A stretch of 64,000 nt of DNA, taken from contig DASTKH010000016.1 of the NCBI GenBank assembly GCA_035716025.1, forward strand, positions 62,001 through 126,000, given 5' to 3'. The notes below the pieces were generated by a model, which saw only the letters and a list, made by a program, of their open reading frames with translations, searched no databases and was not told the DNA's origin. This stretch comes from JADGHE01 sp035716025. GTDB lineage: Bacteria > Pseudomonadota > Alphaproteobacteria > Rhizobiales > Xanthobacteraceae. Every line of letters begins with the position of its first letter. The first letter of the stretch is position 1. The position numbers and the translations under genes are program-made. This document shows positions 17,289 through 24,554 of this stretch, one piece after another.

Positions 17289-17317
17289 GAAAAAAGCCCG
17301 GCGGTGAGCGCCGGGCT
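17289..17317 (-). terminator. Rho-independent terminator after carD
   Basis: Reading the minus strand, a perfect 9-bp stem AGCCCGGCG/CGCCGGGCT with a 5-nt loop is followed directly by six T. It lies 45 bp beyond the carD stop and so ends the fdxA-carD side of transcription before the divergent ars promoter region. Confidence 0.8.
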
Positions 17318-17361
17318 GCTTTTGGCTCAAATGGTTCGAAGCCGTCGGGTCAGAGCCGCGG

Positions 17362-18462
17362 TCAGGCCGCCTCCGCTTCCTCTACGACGATGGCTTCTTC
17401 CTCCGCGTCGCCTTCCGCGCCCTCGGTGGTTTTCGGGCCGCGGCGCGGGCCTTTCGCCAGCGAGGCCTCGATCTGCTTTACGGCCTCGGTTTCGGTGATT
17501 CGCTCAACCGCGGCGATTTCGCGCGCGAGGCGGTCCAGAGCGGCTTCGTAAAGTTGCCGCTCGGAATAAGACTGTTCTGGCTGGCTCTCAGACCGGTAAA
17601 GGTCGCGGACCACCTCGGCAATTGCGACGATGTCGCCGGAATTGATCTTCGCCTCGTACTCCTGGGCGCGGCGCGACCACATCGTGCGCTTGATGCGGGC
17701 GCGACCCTTGAGCGTGTCGAGGGCGCGTTTCACCAGCGCAGGCTCGGCAAGCTTGCGCATGCCGACTGCGGCAACCTTGGTGGTCGGCACCCGCAGAGTC
17801 ATCTTGTCCTTGGCAAACGAGATCACGAAGAGTTCGAGCTTGTAGCCGGCAACCTCCTGCTCCTCGATCGCCATGATCTGACCGACCCCGTGCGAGGGGT
17901 AGACAATGAATTCGTTGGTCCGGAACCCCTGCCGCTGGTTCGTCTTCTTGGCGGCCGCCGGCTCTTCGGCGGGCTTCTTCACAACCTGCTCGGGCGCCTT
18001 TTTCGACGGCTCTGAAAGCTTGCGGGTCTGCTCGGGCACCTTCTTCGGCGCGTCGGCAGGCTTGTGCATCGCCTCAGCAGCCTTCTTGGCGGGGGCGGTG
18101 GGCTTGGAGGTCAATTCGACGGCCTTGCGCAGGTGTTCGGACGGCTTGCGCCCGTGTTGCGTTGCGGCTGCCTTCTTGACGGTTTCGTGGGCCTTGCGGG
18201 TCTCGGCCTTCTTGGCGCCCGCATGCGCGGCGGTTTTGTTGCTCTTGGCCGCCTGGGCAGGCTTCTTGGAGGTCATGCGCGGCTTGGCTCCTTGTTTCAC
18301 TCTTTCGCTCGGGGCCTTGGTCTTGGCCCCCGTCCGGCGGACGGAGGCGGGTTTCGTCCGCCCGGAACGCTTGGCGGACGTCTTTGAAGAGGAGGATTTC
18401 GCGACACGCCGGCTGAGGCCGGCCCTACGCTTCTTGACGGTCTGACGCGATTTGGCAGCCAC
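17362..18462 (-). CDS. carD: CarD-family RNA polymerase-binding regulator with long Lys/Ala-rich N-terminus
   Basis: The conserved CarD/TRCF-RID part begins at G-F-R-T-N-E-F-I-V-Y-P-S-H-G-V-G-Q and runs through M-T-L-R-V-P-T to Y-R-S-E-S-Q-P-E-Q-S-Y-S-E-R, about 160 residues. CarD stabilises RNA polymerase open complexes, notably at rRNA promoters. In front lie about 190 residues rich in Lys, Ala, Pro and Ser, like a histone H1 tail. The C-terminus is acidic (E-E-E-A-I-V-V-E-E). The start is unclear: GTG 18462 (used; 366 aa), TTG 18498, and ATG 18276, which has AAGGAG 11 nt upstream. The basic composition continues across all three. It follows fdxA by about 200 bp on the same strand. Confidence 0.85.
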   Translation of the reverse strand: MAAKSRQTVKKRRAGLSRRVAKSSSSKTSAKRSGRTKPASVRRTGAKTKAPSERVKQGAKPRMTSKKPAQAAKSNKTAAHAGAKKAETRKAHETVKKAAATQHGRKPSEHLRKAVELTSKPTAPAKKAAEAMHKPADAPKKVPEQTRKLSEPSKKAPEQVVKKPAEEPAAAKKTNQRQGFRTNEFIVYPSHGVGQIMAIEEQEVAGYKLELFVISFAKDKMTLRVPTTKVAAVGMRKLAEPALVKRALDTLKGRARIKRTMWSRRAQEYEAKINSGDIVAIAEVVRDLYRSESQPEQSYSERQLYEAALDRLAREIAAVERITETEAVKQIEASLAKGPRRGPKTTEGAEGDAEEEAIVVEEAEAA

Positions 18463-18672
18463 AGCTCGCGCGTGGAACTCACGCCCTCTACAAAACAATT
18501 ACAGGGAGCGGCCCGTAAAACACGGCTCCCACGCGGGGGAGCGGAAAGGGTCGCCAATTGGTCATATAAGTTTAACCTATCACAAATCCAGGACGATTCA
18601 TAGCTTTTCGGCGTCGTGCGACTGTCGAAAGCGGGGCATAAGCCGGATTTTCCCCTTGGCGGTTAACGGGTC

Positions 18673-19011
18673 TCAGTCACCCTCTCCCGGATTCGGCGAA
18701 AAATGCTGTGCAAACTTGTCCGCAACGCCGTCCCATTCCTTGGCATCCGGCGGCGGCTCGCGCTTGCGCGTGATATTGGGCCAAAGCTTTGAGAAATCCG
18801 CGTTCAGTTTCAACCACTTCTCCAATCCCGGCTCGGTGTCGGGCTTGATCGCTTCGGCGGGGCATTCGGGTTCGCAGACACCGCAATCGATGCACTCGTC
18901 GGGGTGGATGACGAGCATATTCTCGCCTTCATAAAAGCAGTCGACCGGACAGACCTCCACGCAGTCCATGTATTTGCACTTGATACAGTTTTCGACCACA
19001 ACATACGTCAT
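18673..19011 (-). CDS. fdxA: Seven-iron ferredoxin FdxA
   Basis: This 112-aa ferredoxin has cysteines C9, C12, C17, C21 and C25 in the first motif and C40, C43, C46 and C50 in C-I-D-C-G-V-C-E-P-E-C-P. Spacing fits one [3Fe-4S] and one [4Fe-4S] cluster as in Azotobacter FdI-type proteins. The C-terminal extension W-L-K-L-N-A-D-F-S-K-L-W-P-N-I is typical of proteobacterial FdxA. It is a cytoplasmic low-potential electron carrier. In this order it commonly lies between an S4-domain gene and carD, as here. Confidence 0.95.
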   Translation of the reverse strand: MTYVVVENCIKCKYMDCVEVCPVDCFYEGENMLVIHPDECIDCGVCEPECPAEAIKPDTEPGLEKWLKLNADFSKLWPNITRKREPPPDAKEWDGVADKFAQHFSPNPGEGD

Positions 19012-19107
19012 CGCGAGGGCTCGTCGGTGCGGAGGGAAGGCGGCGGCTGCTGCCGTCCGGTTCGCCTATCCCAAGGCTTGCGGGGACGCAAGGCGCGCGC
19101 TTCGGCA

Positions 19108-19392
19108 TCAGGAATCGGCGTCCGTCGCCGTTTCGCCATCCAGCGCTTCATATAGGGTTGCCGCGTCGCTCGCGGACCCACGCCGCTCCGTGAAATTCGT
19201 AACCCGCATGACGCGAACCCGACGGTCGAGCGCAACCGTCAGGATGTCTCCCACGCGGACGGCGCGGCTTGCGGCCGAAACGCGCGCCCCGTTGAGGCGC
19301 ACATAACCGCGTTCGGCCAATGCGGCCGCAGCGGTCCGGGTCCGCACGATCCGCGCGTGCCAGAGCCATTTGTCGATGCGCTGGCGGTCCAA
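19108..19392 (-). CDS. S4-domain RNA-binding protein (Hsp15-like)
   Basis: This 94-aa protein from TTG 19392 starts at R-I-D-K-W-L-W-H-A-R-I-V-R-T-R-T, followed by G-Y-V-R-L-N-G and V-R-V-G-D-I-L-T-V, the S4 fold of Hsp15/HslR. Hsp15 rescues stalled 50S subunits with bound nascent tRNA; this role is inferred from the family. The TTG lies 17 bp after the helicase stop and AGGAGG sits upstream within the helicase end. No ATG lies in frame near the domain. A longer upstream reading would overlap the helicase coding region and adds no conserved sequence. Confidence 0.75.
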   Translation of the reverse strand: MDRQRIDKWLWHARIVRTRTAAAALAERGYVRLNGARVSAASRAVRVGDILTVALDRRVRVMRVTNFTERRGSASDAATLYEALDGETATDADS

Positions 19393-19409
19393 TGGCCTCG
19401 TCCCGCCTC

Positions 19410-22400
19410 CTATCGCTTGCTGTTTGCTTCGAGTTGAGCCTTCAGGGCGGCGAGTTTTGCAAAAGGCGAATCCGGATCCGGTTCTTTGTCCCGCCGCTCC
19501 CGCGGAAGATGCTGGCGCCATTCTTGGCGTTCATCGCGACCGCGTCCCGGGCGCGGCGGCCGGCCGGCGCGCTCGCCGTCTGGACGTTCGCCGCGGCTCT
19601 TTGCGGCGGACTTGCCTCCCCGCTCGCGGTTCGGCTCGCGCGCACGGTCCCGGGCCGCGCCGCGTTCGCCCTGCGCCTTCTGGCGGGGCATCGTGTCGGG
19701 CGTTTGCCCCGGCGCCGGGGCGGTGTCGGCCGGCGAGCCGGCCGCCGCTTCCGCCTTTGCGGGGCGCGGTGCCCGGTCGGGCCTGCCGCGCGGAGGCCGG
19801 GCCCGATGTTGGCGCCGATCCTCGAACCGCACGGGGCGCCAGACCTCGATCATGTCCGGTTCGGCCGAGGCGGGCGCCGCCTCAGCCATCGTTGCCGGGG
19901 CCGGAATGGCCGCGGTCGTTCCCGCGGGTGCGGCTTCCTCGTTCGCGGCCGTAACCGGCAATGCGGGGGGTGTCGCCGCGGGCGCGGGGCCTTCGACTTC
20001 CGGCGTCGGCGACGTTTCCGGGGACGCCTCTTGGACGGGCGGCGCGATGGCCTCGGCCGGGGATTCGGCGGGCGCGTCGGATGTTCCGGTCTCGGCCTGC
20101 GCCTGGGCGTCGCTTGCCGGTGCCGCGGCGGAGGGGGTCGGCTCGGCCGGCTTCGGCCGTTTCTCCATACGATAGCCGAGCGATCGAAGGATGGAGGCGA
20201 AATCCTCGCCCGACGAGCCGACCAGCGAGGTCATCGTGCCGGTCACCGTGAAGCCCGTCCCGTCCACCGCGCCGGGCGGCTTCTCGCCGGGGGAGGCGGG
20301 CCGCCACGCCAACGCCGGGCGGATCGTGTCGGCCAGCCGCTCCAGAATGTCGACCCGAACGGCGCGTTCGCCGCACACGCGATAGCCGGCTGTTCGATAG
20401 AGCGCCTTCGAGATGCTCTTGTCGACGGCAAGCGAAGTGCGGCCGCTCGCCGTGAGATGCGGCAGCTCGTCGATCCCCTTCAGCTCCGTGTCATTCTGCT
20501 TCAGCGCCCAGAGCTGCAGGGCGAGGAGGCGCGGCGCCGGCTTCAGCAAGGTCGGGATGTAGACATGGTAGGCGCCAAACCGCACGCCGTATTTGCGCAA
20601 ATTTGCCCGCGCGGTCTGGTCGAGACCCTTGACCGCCTCGGCGACCTTCTGCCGTTCGAGCACGCCGAGCGCTTCCGCGAGCTGGAAGGCGATGCCGCGG
20701 GCCATGCCGGTGACATCCTCGGCGGCTTCGAGGGTCAGCAACGGGCCGAGCAGCTTCTCGATATGCGCCTTGATCCACAGATCGAGCCGCGCCTGCACGG
20801 TTTCCCGTTCGGCGCCGGTGAGATGCTCGTCGGCGAGAATGCGCACGCGCGGTTTCAGGACGTGGTCGCCGGCTGTGAGCTTGCCGACGGCATCGCCGAG
20901 CCAGCGGATGGTGCCGTCGGAGGCGAGCAAGAACTGTTCGTCCGGCGCGGCGCCGAGCCGGACGGAGCGTGCGTTGATTTCTCCGGAAAGCGCCTTCTGG
21001 GCGGCCGCCCGCAGCGCTTTCGCTTCCGGGCCGGCCGCGCTTGCATCGGCGGCAAAGCGGAAGCCTTCAAGCCGCCCCAGAAGGTGACCTTCAACGGTGA
21101 CTTCGCCGATCTTCGAAATTTCCGTTTCGAGCATCGCGTTTTCTCTAAGCCGTCGCATCAGGACGCTGGTGCGCCGGTCCACGAACCGATGCAGCAGCCG
21201 CTCGTGCAGGGCATCCGATAGCTTGTCCTCTACGCCGCGTGTGACGGCCTGCCAGTGTTCCGGGTCATCCAGCCAGTCGGGCCGGTTGGCCGCAAAAGTC
21301 CACGTTCTGATATGGGCGATACGAGTCGACAAGGTGTCGATGTCGCCATCAGTGCGATCCGCGAACGCGACCTGGCGCTCGAACCAGTCCGTCGGGATCG
21401 TACCCCTCCGCATCAAGAATCTATAGAGGGTAATCACCAGTTCGGCATGGGCCGAAGGCGAAATTTTTCGATAGTCCGGAAGCTGGCAAACGTCCCACAG
21501 CCGCGCGACGGCGGCACTGCCGTGCGCGAGGTCCCTCACCTCCTCGTCTCGCGCGGCATGCTCGAGCACGCGAATGTCCTCCGCGACAGGCGCGCGCGTA
21601 AGGCCGGGCATTGACGGGGCATCGGCAAGTGAGGCCTGCAGGGCGCCGAGCGACGACGTATCGAGCGTTGCGTTCCTCCACTGCAACACCTTGAGGGGCT
21701 CGAAACTGTGACTTTCGAGCGCCTGCACGAGCTCGGGCTCGAAGGGTTCGCAGCGGCCGGTCGTGCCGAACGTGCCGTCACGCGTAGCGCGGCCGGCGCG
21801 CCCGGCGATCTGCGCGAATTCGGCGGGTGTCAGCCGACGAAACTGATAGCCATCGAACTTGCGCTCGGCCGCAAAGGCGACGTGATCGACGTCGAGGTTG
21901 AGGCCCATGCCGATGGCATCCGTTGCGACGAGATAATCCACCTCGCCGGCCTGATAGAGCGCCACCTGCGCATTGCGGGTACGGGGAGACAGCGAGCCCA
22001 GCACCACCGCGGCGCCACCGCGCTGGCGGCGGATCAGTTCGGCGATGGCGTAGACCTCGTCGGCCGAGAAGGTGACGATCGCCGTGCGGCGCGGCAGGCG
22101 GGTGAGCTTGCGGTCGCCGACATGCGTGAGCTGCGAAAGGCGCGGGCGACTCAGAATGTGCGCGCCGGGAAGCAGCTTTTCGACCATGGGACGGACCGTC
22201 TGCGCCCCGAGCACCAACGTTTCCTCGCGCCCGCGCCAGTTGAGCATTCGGTCCGTGAAGACGTGCCCGCGCTCGAGATCGGCCCCAAGCTGGATCTCGT
22301 CGATGGCGACGAACGCCACGTCGATGTCGCGCGGCATGGCCTCAACGGTCGAAACCCAGAAGCGCGGATGCGAGGGCTTGATCTTCTCCTCGCCCGTCAC

Positions 22401-22619
22401 GAGGGCGACCTGTTCGGCTCCGACCCGTTCGACGATGCGATTGTAGACTTCGCGCGCCAGCAGGCGCAGCGGCAAGCCGATCATCCCGCTCGAATGCGCC
22501 AGCATTCGCTCGATCGCGAGATGGGTCTTTCCGGTGTTGGTCGGTCCCAACACGGCGGTGACCCCGGTTCCTGCCAAGGCACCGGATCGGTTCATGCGGG
22601 ACGAGAAGGAAAGCGGCAT
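19410..22619 (-). CDS. SUV3-like DExH RNA helicase with long disordered tail
   Basis: This 1069-aa protein has Walker A G25-P-T-N-T-G-K-T-H33, motif II D107-E-I-Q110 (the SUV3 form), and motif VI Q-I-A-G-R-A-G-R-A near residue 275. A SUV3 C-terminal helical region follows. In mitochondria SUV3 unwinds RNA for decay by the degradosome; the alphaproteobacterial protein is its relative. From about residue 830 the chain is Pro/Ala/Glu-rich and then Arg/Gly/Pro-rich, without predicted structure, ending L-K-A-Q-L-E-A. The ATG at 22619 and one eight codons later are both possible. It forms a run with the S4 protein, fdxA and carD. Confidence 0.9.
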   Translation of the reverse strand: MPLSFSSRMNRSGALAGTGVTAVLGPTNTGKTHLAIERMLAHSSGMIGLPLRLLAREVYNRIVERVGAEQVALVTGEEKIKPSHPRFWVSTVEAMPRDIDVAFVAIDEIQLGADLERGHVFTDRMLNWRGREETLVLGAQTVRPMVEKLLPGAHILSRPRLSQLTHVGDRKLTRLPRRTAIVTFSADEVYAIAELIRRQRGGAAVVLGSLSPRTRNAQVALYQAGEVDYLVATDAIGMGLNLDVDHVAFAAERKFDGYQFRRLTPAEFAQIAGRAGRATRDGTFGTTGRCEPFEPELVQALESHSFEPLKVLQWRNATLDTSSLGALQASLADAPSMPGLTRAPVAEDIRVLEHAARDEEVRDLAHGSAAVARLWDVCQLPDYRKISPSAHAELVITLYRFLMRRGTIPTDWFERQVAFADRTDGDIDTLSTRIAHIRTWTFAANRPDWLDDPEHWQAVTRGVEDKLSDALHERLLHRFVDRRTSVLMRRLRENAMLETEISKIGEVTVEGHLLGRLEGFRFAADASAAGPEAKALRAAAQKALSGEINARSVRLGAAPDEQFLLASDGTIRWLGDAVGKLTAGDHVLKPRVRILADEHLTGAERETVQARLDLWIKAHIEKLLGPLLTLEAAEDVTGMARGIAFQLAEALGVLERQKVAEAVKGLDQTARANLRKYGVRFGAYHVYIPTLLKPAPRLLALQLWALKQNDTELKGIDELPHLTASGRTSLAVDKSISKALYRTAGYRVCGERAVRVDILERLADTIRPALAWRPASPGEKPPGAVDGTGFTVTGTMTSLVGSSGEDFASILRSLGYRMEKRPKPAEPTPSAAAPASDAQAQAETGTSDAPAESPAEAIAPPVQEASPETSPTPEVEGPAPAATPPALPVTAANEEAAPAGTTAAIPAPATMAEAAPASAEPDMIEVWRPVRFEDRRQHRARPPRGRPDRAPRPAKAEAAAGSPADTAPAPGQTPDTMPRQKAQGERGAARDRAREPNRERGGKSAAKSRGERPDGERAGRPPRPGRGRDERQEWRQHLPRERRDKEPDPDSPFAKLAALKAQLEANSKR

Positions 22620-23048
22620 CGAGTCGTGATCTAATGGCCGACCGGAGGGGCGGTCCTAAGTTGGGTTTCGGCCCCATGCGGCGGGCAAGCCCCATACCGC
22701 AAGCCAAGCCATGCCGCGGAGGAGAGCCCCGCTCAGGACCGGTGAAGCGGCCGCAAACAGCCGTGGAGGCGCCAAGTCGGGTTTCCTTCTGTGCCAGATT
22801 GCGACAGCGTCGGCGGTTCGCCTTAGGGAACGGAACGAGTCTCGAACGAATCGCGGCCGAATCGCAGACCGGGGCCGTTTCGAGCTTGGTTGGCGCTCAT
22901 ATAGAGCGGCTTTCCCAGAAATACACCACATCCTGTGCCATTGAGCCGCGCCGCGGTCATCACCCGGCGGCCCGGCTCGCGCACAGCGGATTGATGAGCC
23001 TCTCGCAAGAGTCAAGCCGTTCGTGCGGATGGCTTTCGCGCACGAACC
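22620..23048. other. Intergenic region, 429 bp
   Basis: This lies between the helicase start and the end of the DUF3108 gene, both on the minus strand. I find no convincing gene. Several frames are open but Arg/Ser-rich and without family resemblance. A CATATAGAG patch near 22908 is the only -10-like sequence. It presumably holds the helicase promoter. Confidence 0.5.
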
Positions 23049-23906
23049 TCATTGCACCCGCGCTCCGAGCGAACCCGCACGGGCCGCCCCGTTGCTGACG
23101 ACGAAGCGGGTCGCCTCGAGAACGCCGGGGCCGAGTGGGGTCGGAACGAACAGGCGATAGACGCCGAGAAAAGGCGTGCCGCGGATCGGCACGAACCAGA
23201 TCTCCATCTCGCGGTTCTCCCGCAGGTACCGGATCGCATATTTGTCCTTCTTGTGCCCGCTGATCGGCTCGAACCGCACACTGCAGACGACGGCCGGGCC
23301 TGCATAGCCGTCGGTCCGCACCGTCGCCTGCCGTTTGTACGAGAGTTCGAGGTCGAAACGCAGGCGACCGTCGAAGATCGGCATTTTCTGGTTGCAAGCT
23401 TCCGGCCCGACGCCGCCTTCGCCGGCAGCGGGAACGATGCTGGCGCTGAGCGGGTCGATCACGCCGCGTTTGTGCGCGTCCACTAGGCGCACCATTTCGG
23501 GGTCCGGCTCGACCGGCGGTTCCACACCGAGCTGTTTCACGGTGCCGCGCGCAAGGGCCATTTTGACGATCTGCAGCTTCTTGGTGCGGATCGTGTGCGC
23601 ATAGCTCGTCGCCATCAGCCTTTTGCCGCTGATCGCGCCCTGCGCCGCGACCTCCCCGGCGCCGCCCCCCAGCACGCGCATGAGGCCGACCGTGTGTCCG
23701 TTGCCGGACATGCTATACTGATGGCGATCGATTTCGAGCACCATGTCTCCGGTGCCGATCGTAAGTCCCGAGAGGGTCGCGCGGTACTTCGCCTCGAGCC
23801 TTTCTTCCGCGCGCCCGTCCGCTCCCCCCGTCGCCGCGACGAGGGCCATCGCCCAGGCGATCGCCGGGATCAGCCTGCGCCAAGCGCGCCGGGGCGAGAG
23901 CACCAT
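23049..23906 (-). CDS. DUF3108 exported protein
   Basis: This 285-aa protein has a signal peptide (R-R-A-W-R-R then a hydrophobic run to about residue 30). A mostly beta domain follows, with E-A-K-Y-R-A-T-L-S-G-L at the start and E-M-E-I-W-F-V-P-I-R near the end, typical of DUF3108. Family members are periplasmic or envelope proteins of unknown role with a lipocalin-like barrel. ATG 23906 has AAGGTG six nt upstream and is preferred to GTG 23915. In Hyphomicrobiales the gene is usually between rpmB and the helicase, as here. Confidence 0.8.
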   Translation of the reverse strand: MVLSPRRAWRRLIPAIAWAMALVAATGGADGRAEERLEAKYRATLSGLTIGTGDMVLEIDRHQYSMSGNGHTVGLMRVLGGGAGEVAAQGAISGKRLMATSYAHTIRTKKLQIVKMALARGTVKQLGVEPPVEPDPEMVRLVDAHKRGVIDPLSASIVPAAGEGGVGPEACNQKMPIFDGRLRFDLELSYKRQATVRTDGYAGPAVVCSVRFEPISGHKKDKYAIRYLRENREMEIWFVPIRGTPFLGVYRLFVPTPLGPGVLEATRFVVSNGAARAGSLGARVQ

Positions 23907-24212
23907 TGATCGCACCTTACATGTCGTGGGCCACGCGCGCGCTCAGGCTGCACGATCGCAGGCGCGGACGCAAATGGCCGCCTGCCCGCGCGTTTGCCGA
24001 GCCGTGCCCGCTCTATGCCGCGCGGAATGCGTCGAATATGTGGTTTGGCAAGACCCTGCGCGACCGGTCCCGGGCCGGACAGCGCCTTGACGGCGCGTGC
24101 CGCAAGCCGCTATAGGTCCGCGCCAATTCCCCGCTCGCGTGCCTTGGACGGAAGCGCCGCCTTTGGCGCATTGTTTGTTTTGAGCGCGCGGCCCGAAAAC
24201 AGAGGGTGCCCG
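23907..24212. other. Divergent intergenic region DUF3108/rpmB, 306 bp
   Basis: This holds the start region of the DUF3108 gene on the minus strand and the rpmB promoter and leader on the plus strand. Apart from the promoter listed separately, I see no gene or strong hairpin. Confidence 0.5.
24087..24116 (+). promoter_or_regulatory. Sigma-70-type promoter of rpmB
   Basis: A -35 TTGACG (24087-24092) and a -10 TATAGG (24111-24116) are separated by 18 bp. Transcription would begin near 24123 and give a leader of about 90 nt before the rpmB ATG. This is the clearest housekeeping promoter in the window. Confidence 0.6.
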
Positions 24213-24506
24213 ATGTCGCGCCGATGCGAACTGACCGGCAAGGCCGCGCTGACCGGCCATTTGGTGAGCCATTCGAACCGCAAGACAAAGCGTCGGTTCC
24301 TGCCGAATCTGTGCAATGTGACGTTCCTGTCCGAGGCGCTCGGCCGCAGCTTCCGCCTGCGGGTCTCGGCCAATGCGCTCAAGAGCGTGGATCACCGCGG
24401 CGGGTTCGATGCCTTTCTCGCCAAGGCGAAGGACGAGGAACTCTCCCCGCGGGCGCTCGAGATCAAGCGGCAGATCGTCAAGAAGACGGCCGAGCAAGCC
24501 GCGTGA
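24213..24506 (+). CDS. rpmB: 50S ribosomal protein L28
   Basis: This 97-aa protein begins M-S-R-R-C-E-L-T-G-K, with H-S-N-R-K-T-K-R-R-F and the R-L-R-V-S-A-N-A-L-K-S-V-D segment of alphaproteobacterial L28. It is a structural component of the large ribosomal subunit. The start is fixed by the conserved N-terminus, although the ATG is preceded only by AGAGGG. It is convergent with the PBP1A gene, with 48 bp between the stops. Confidence 0.97.
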   Translation: MSRRCELTGKAALTGHLVSHSNRKTKRRFLPNLCNVTFLSEALGRSFRLRVSANALKSVDHRGGFDAFLAKAKDEELSPRALEIKRQIVKKTAEQAA

Positions 24507-24554
24507 CATCGCCCTCCTGATCGAGGCGGCGCCGGCCGCGCGATCGAAGCGGTT

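Noticed and set aside
17145..17330. A 61-aa basic minus-strand ORF between carD and arsR.
   Set aside because: It runs through the carD terminator hairpin and ends inside the ars operator palindrome, with no ribosome site; coincidental.
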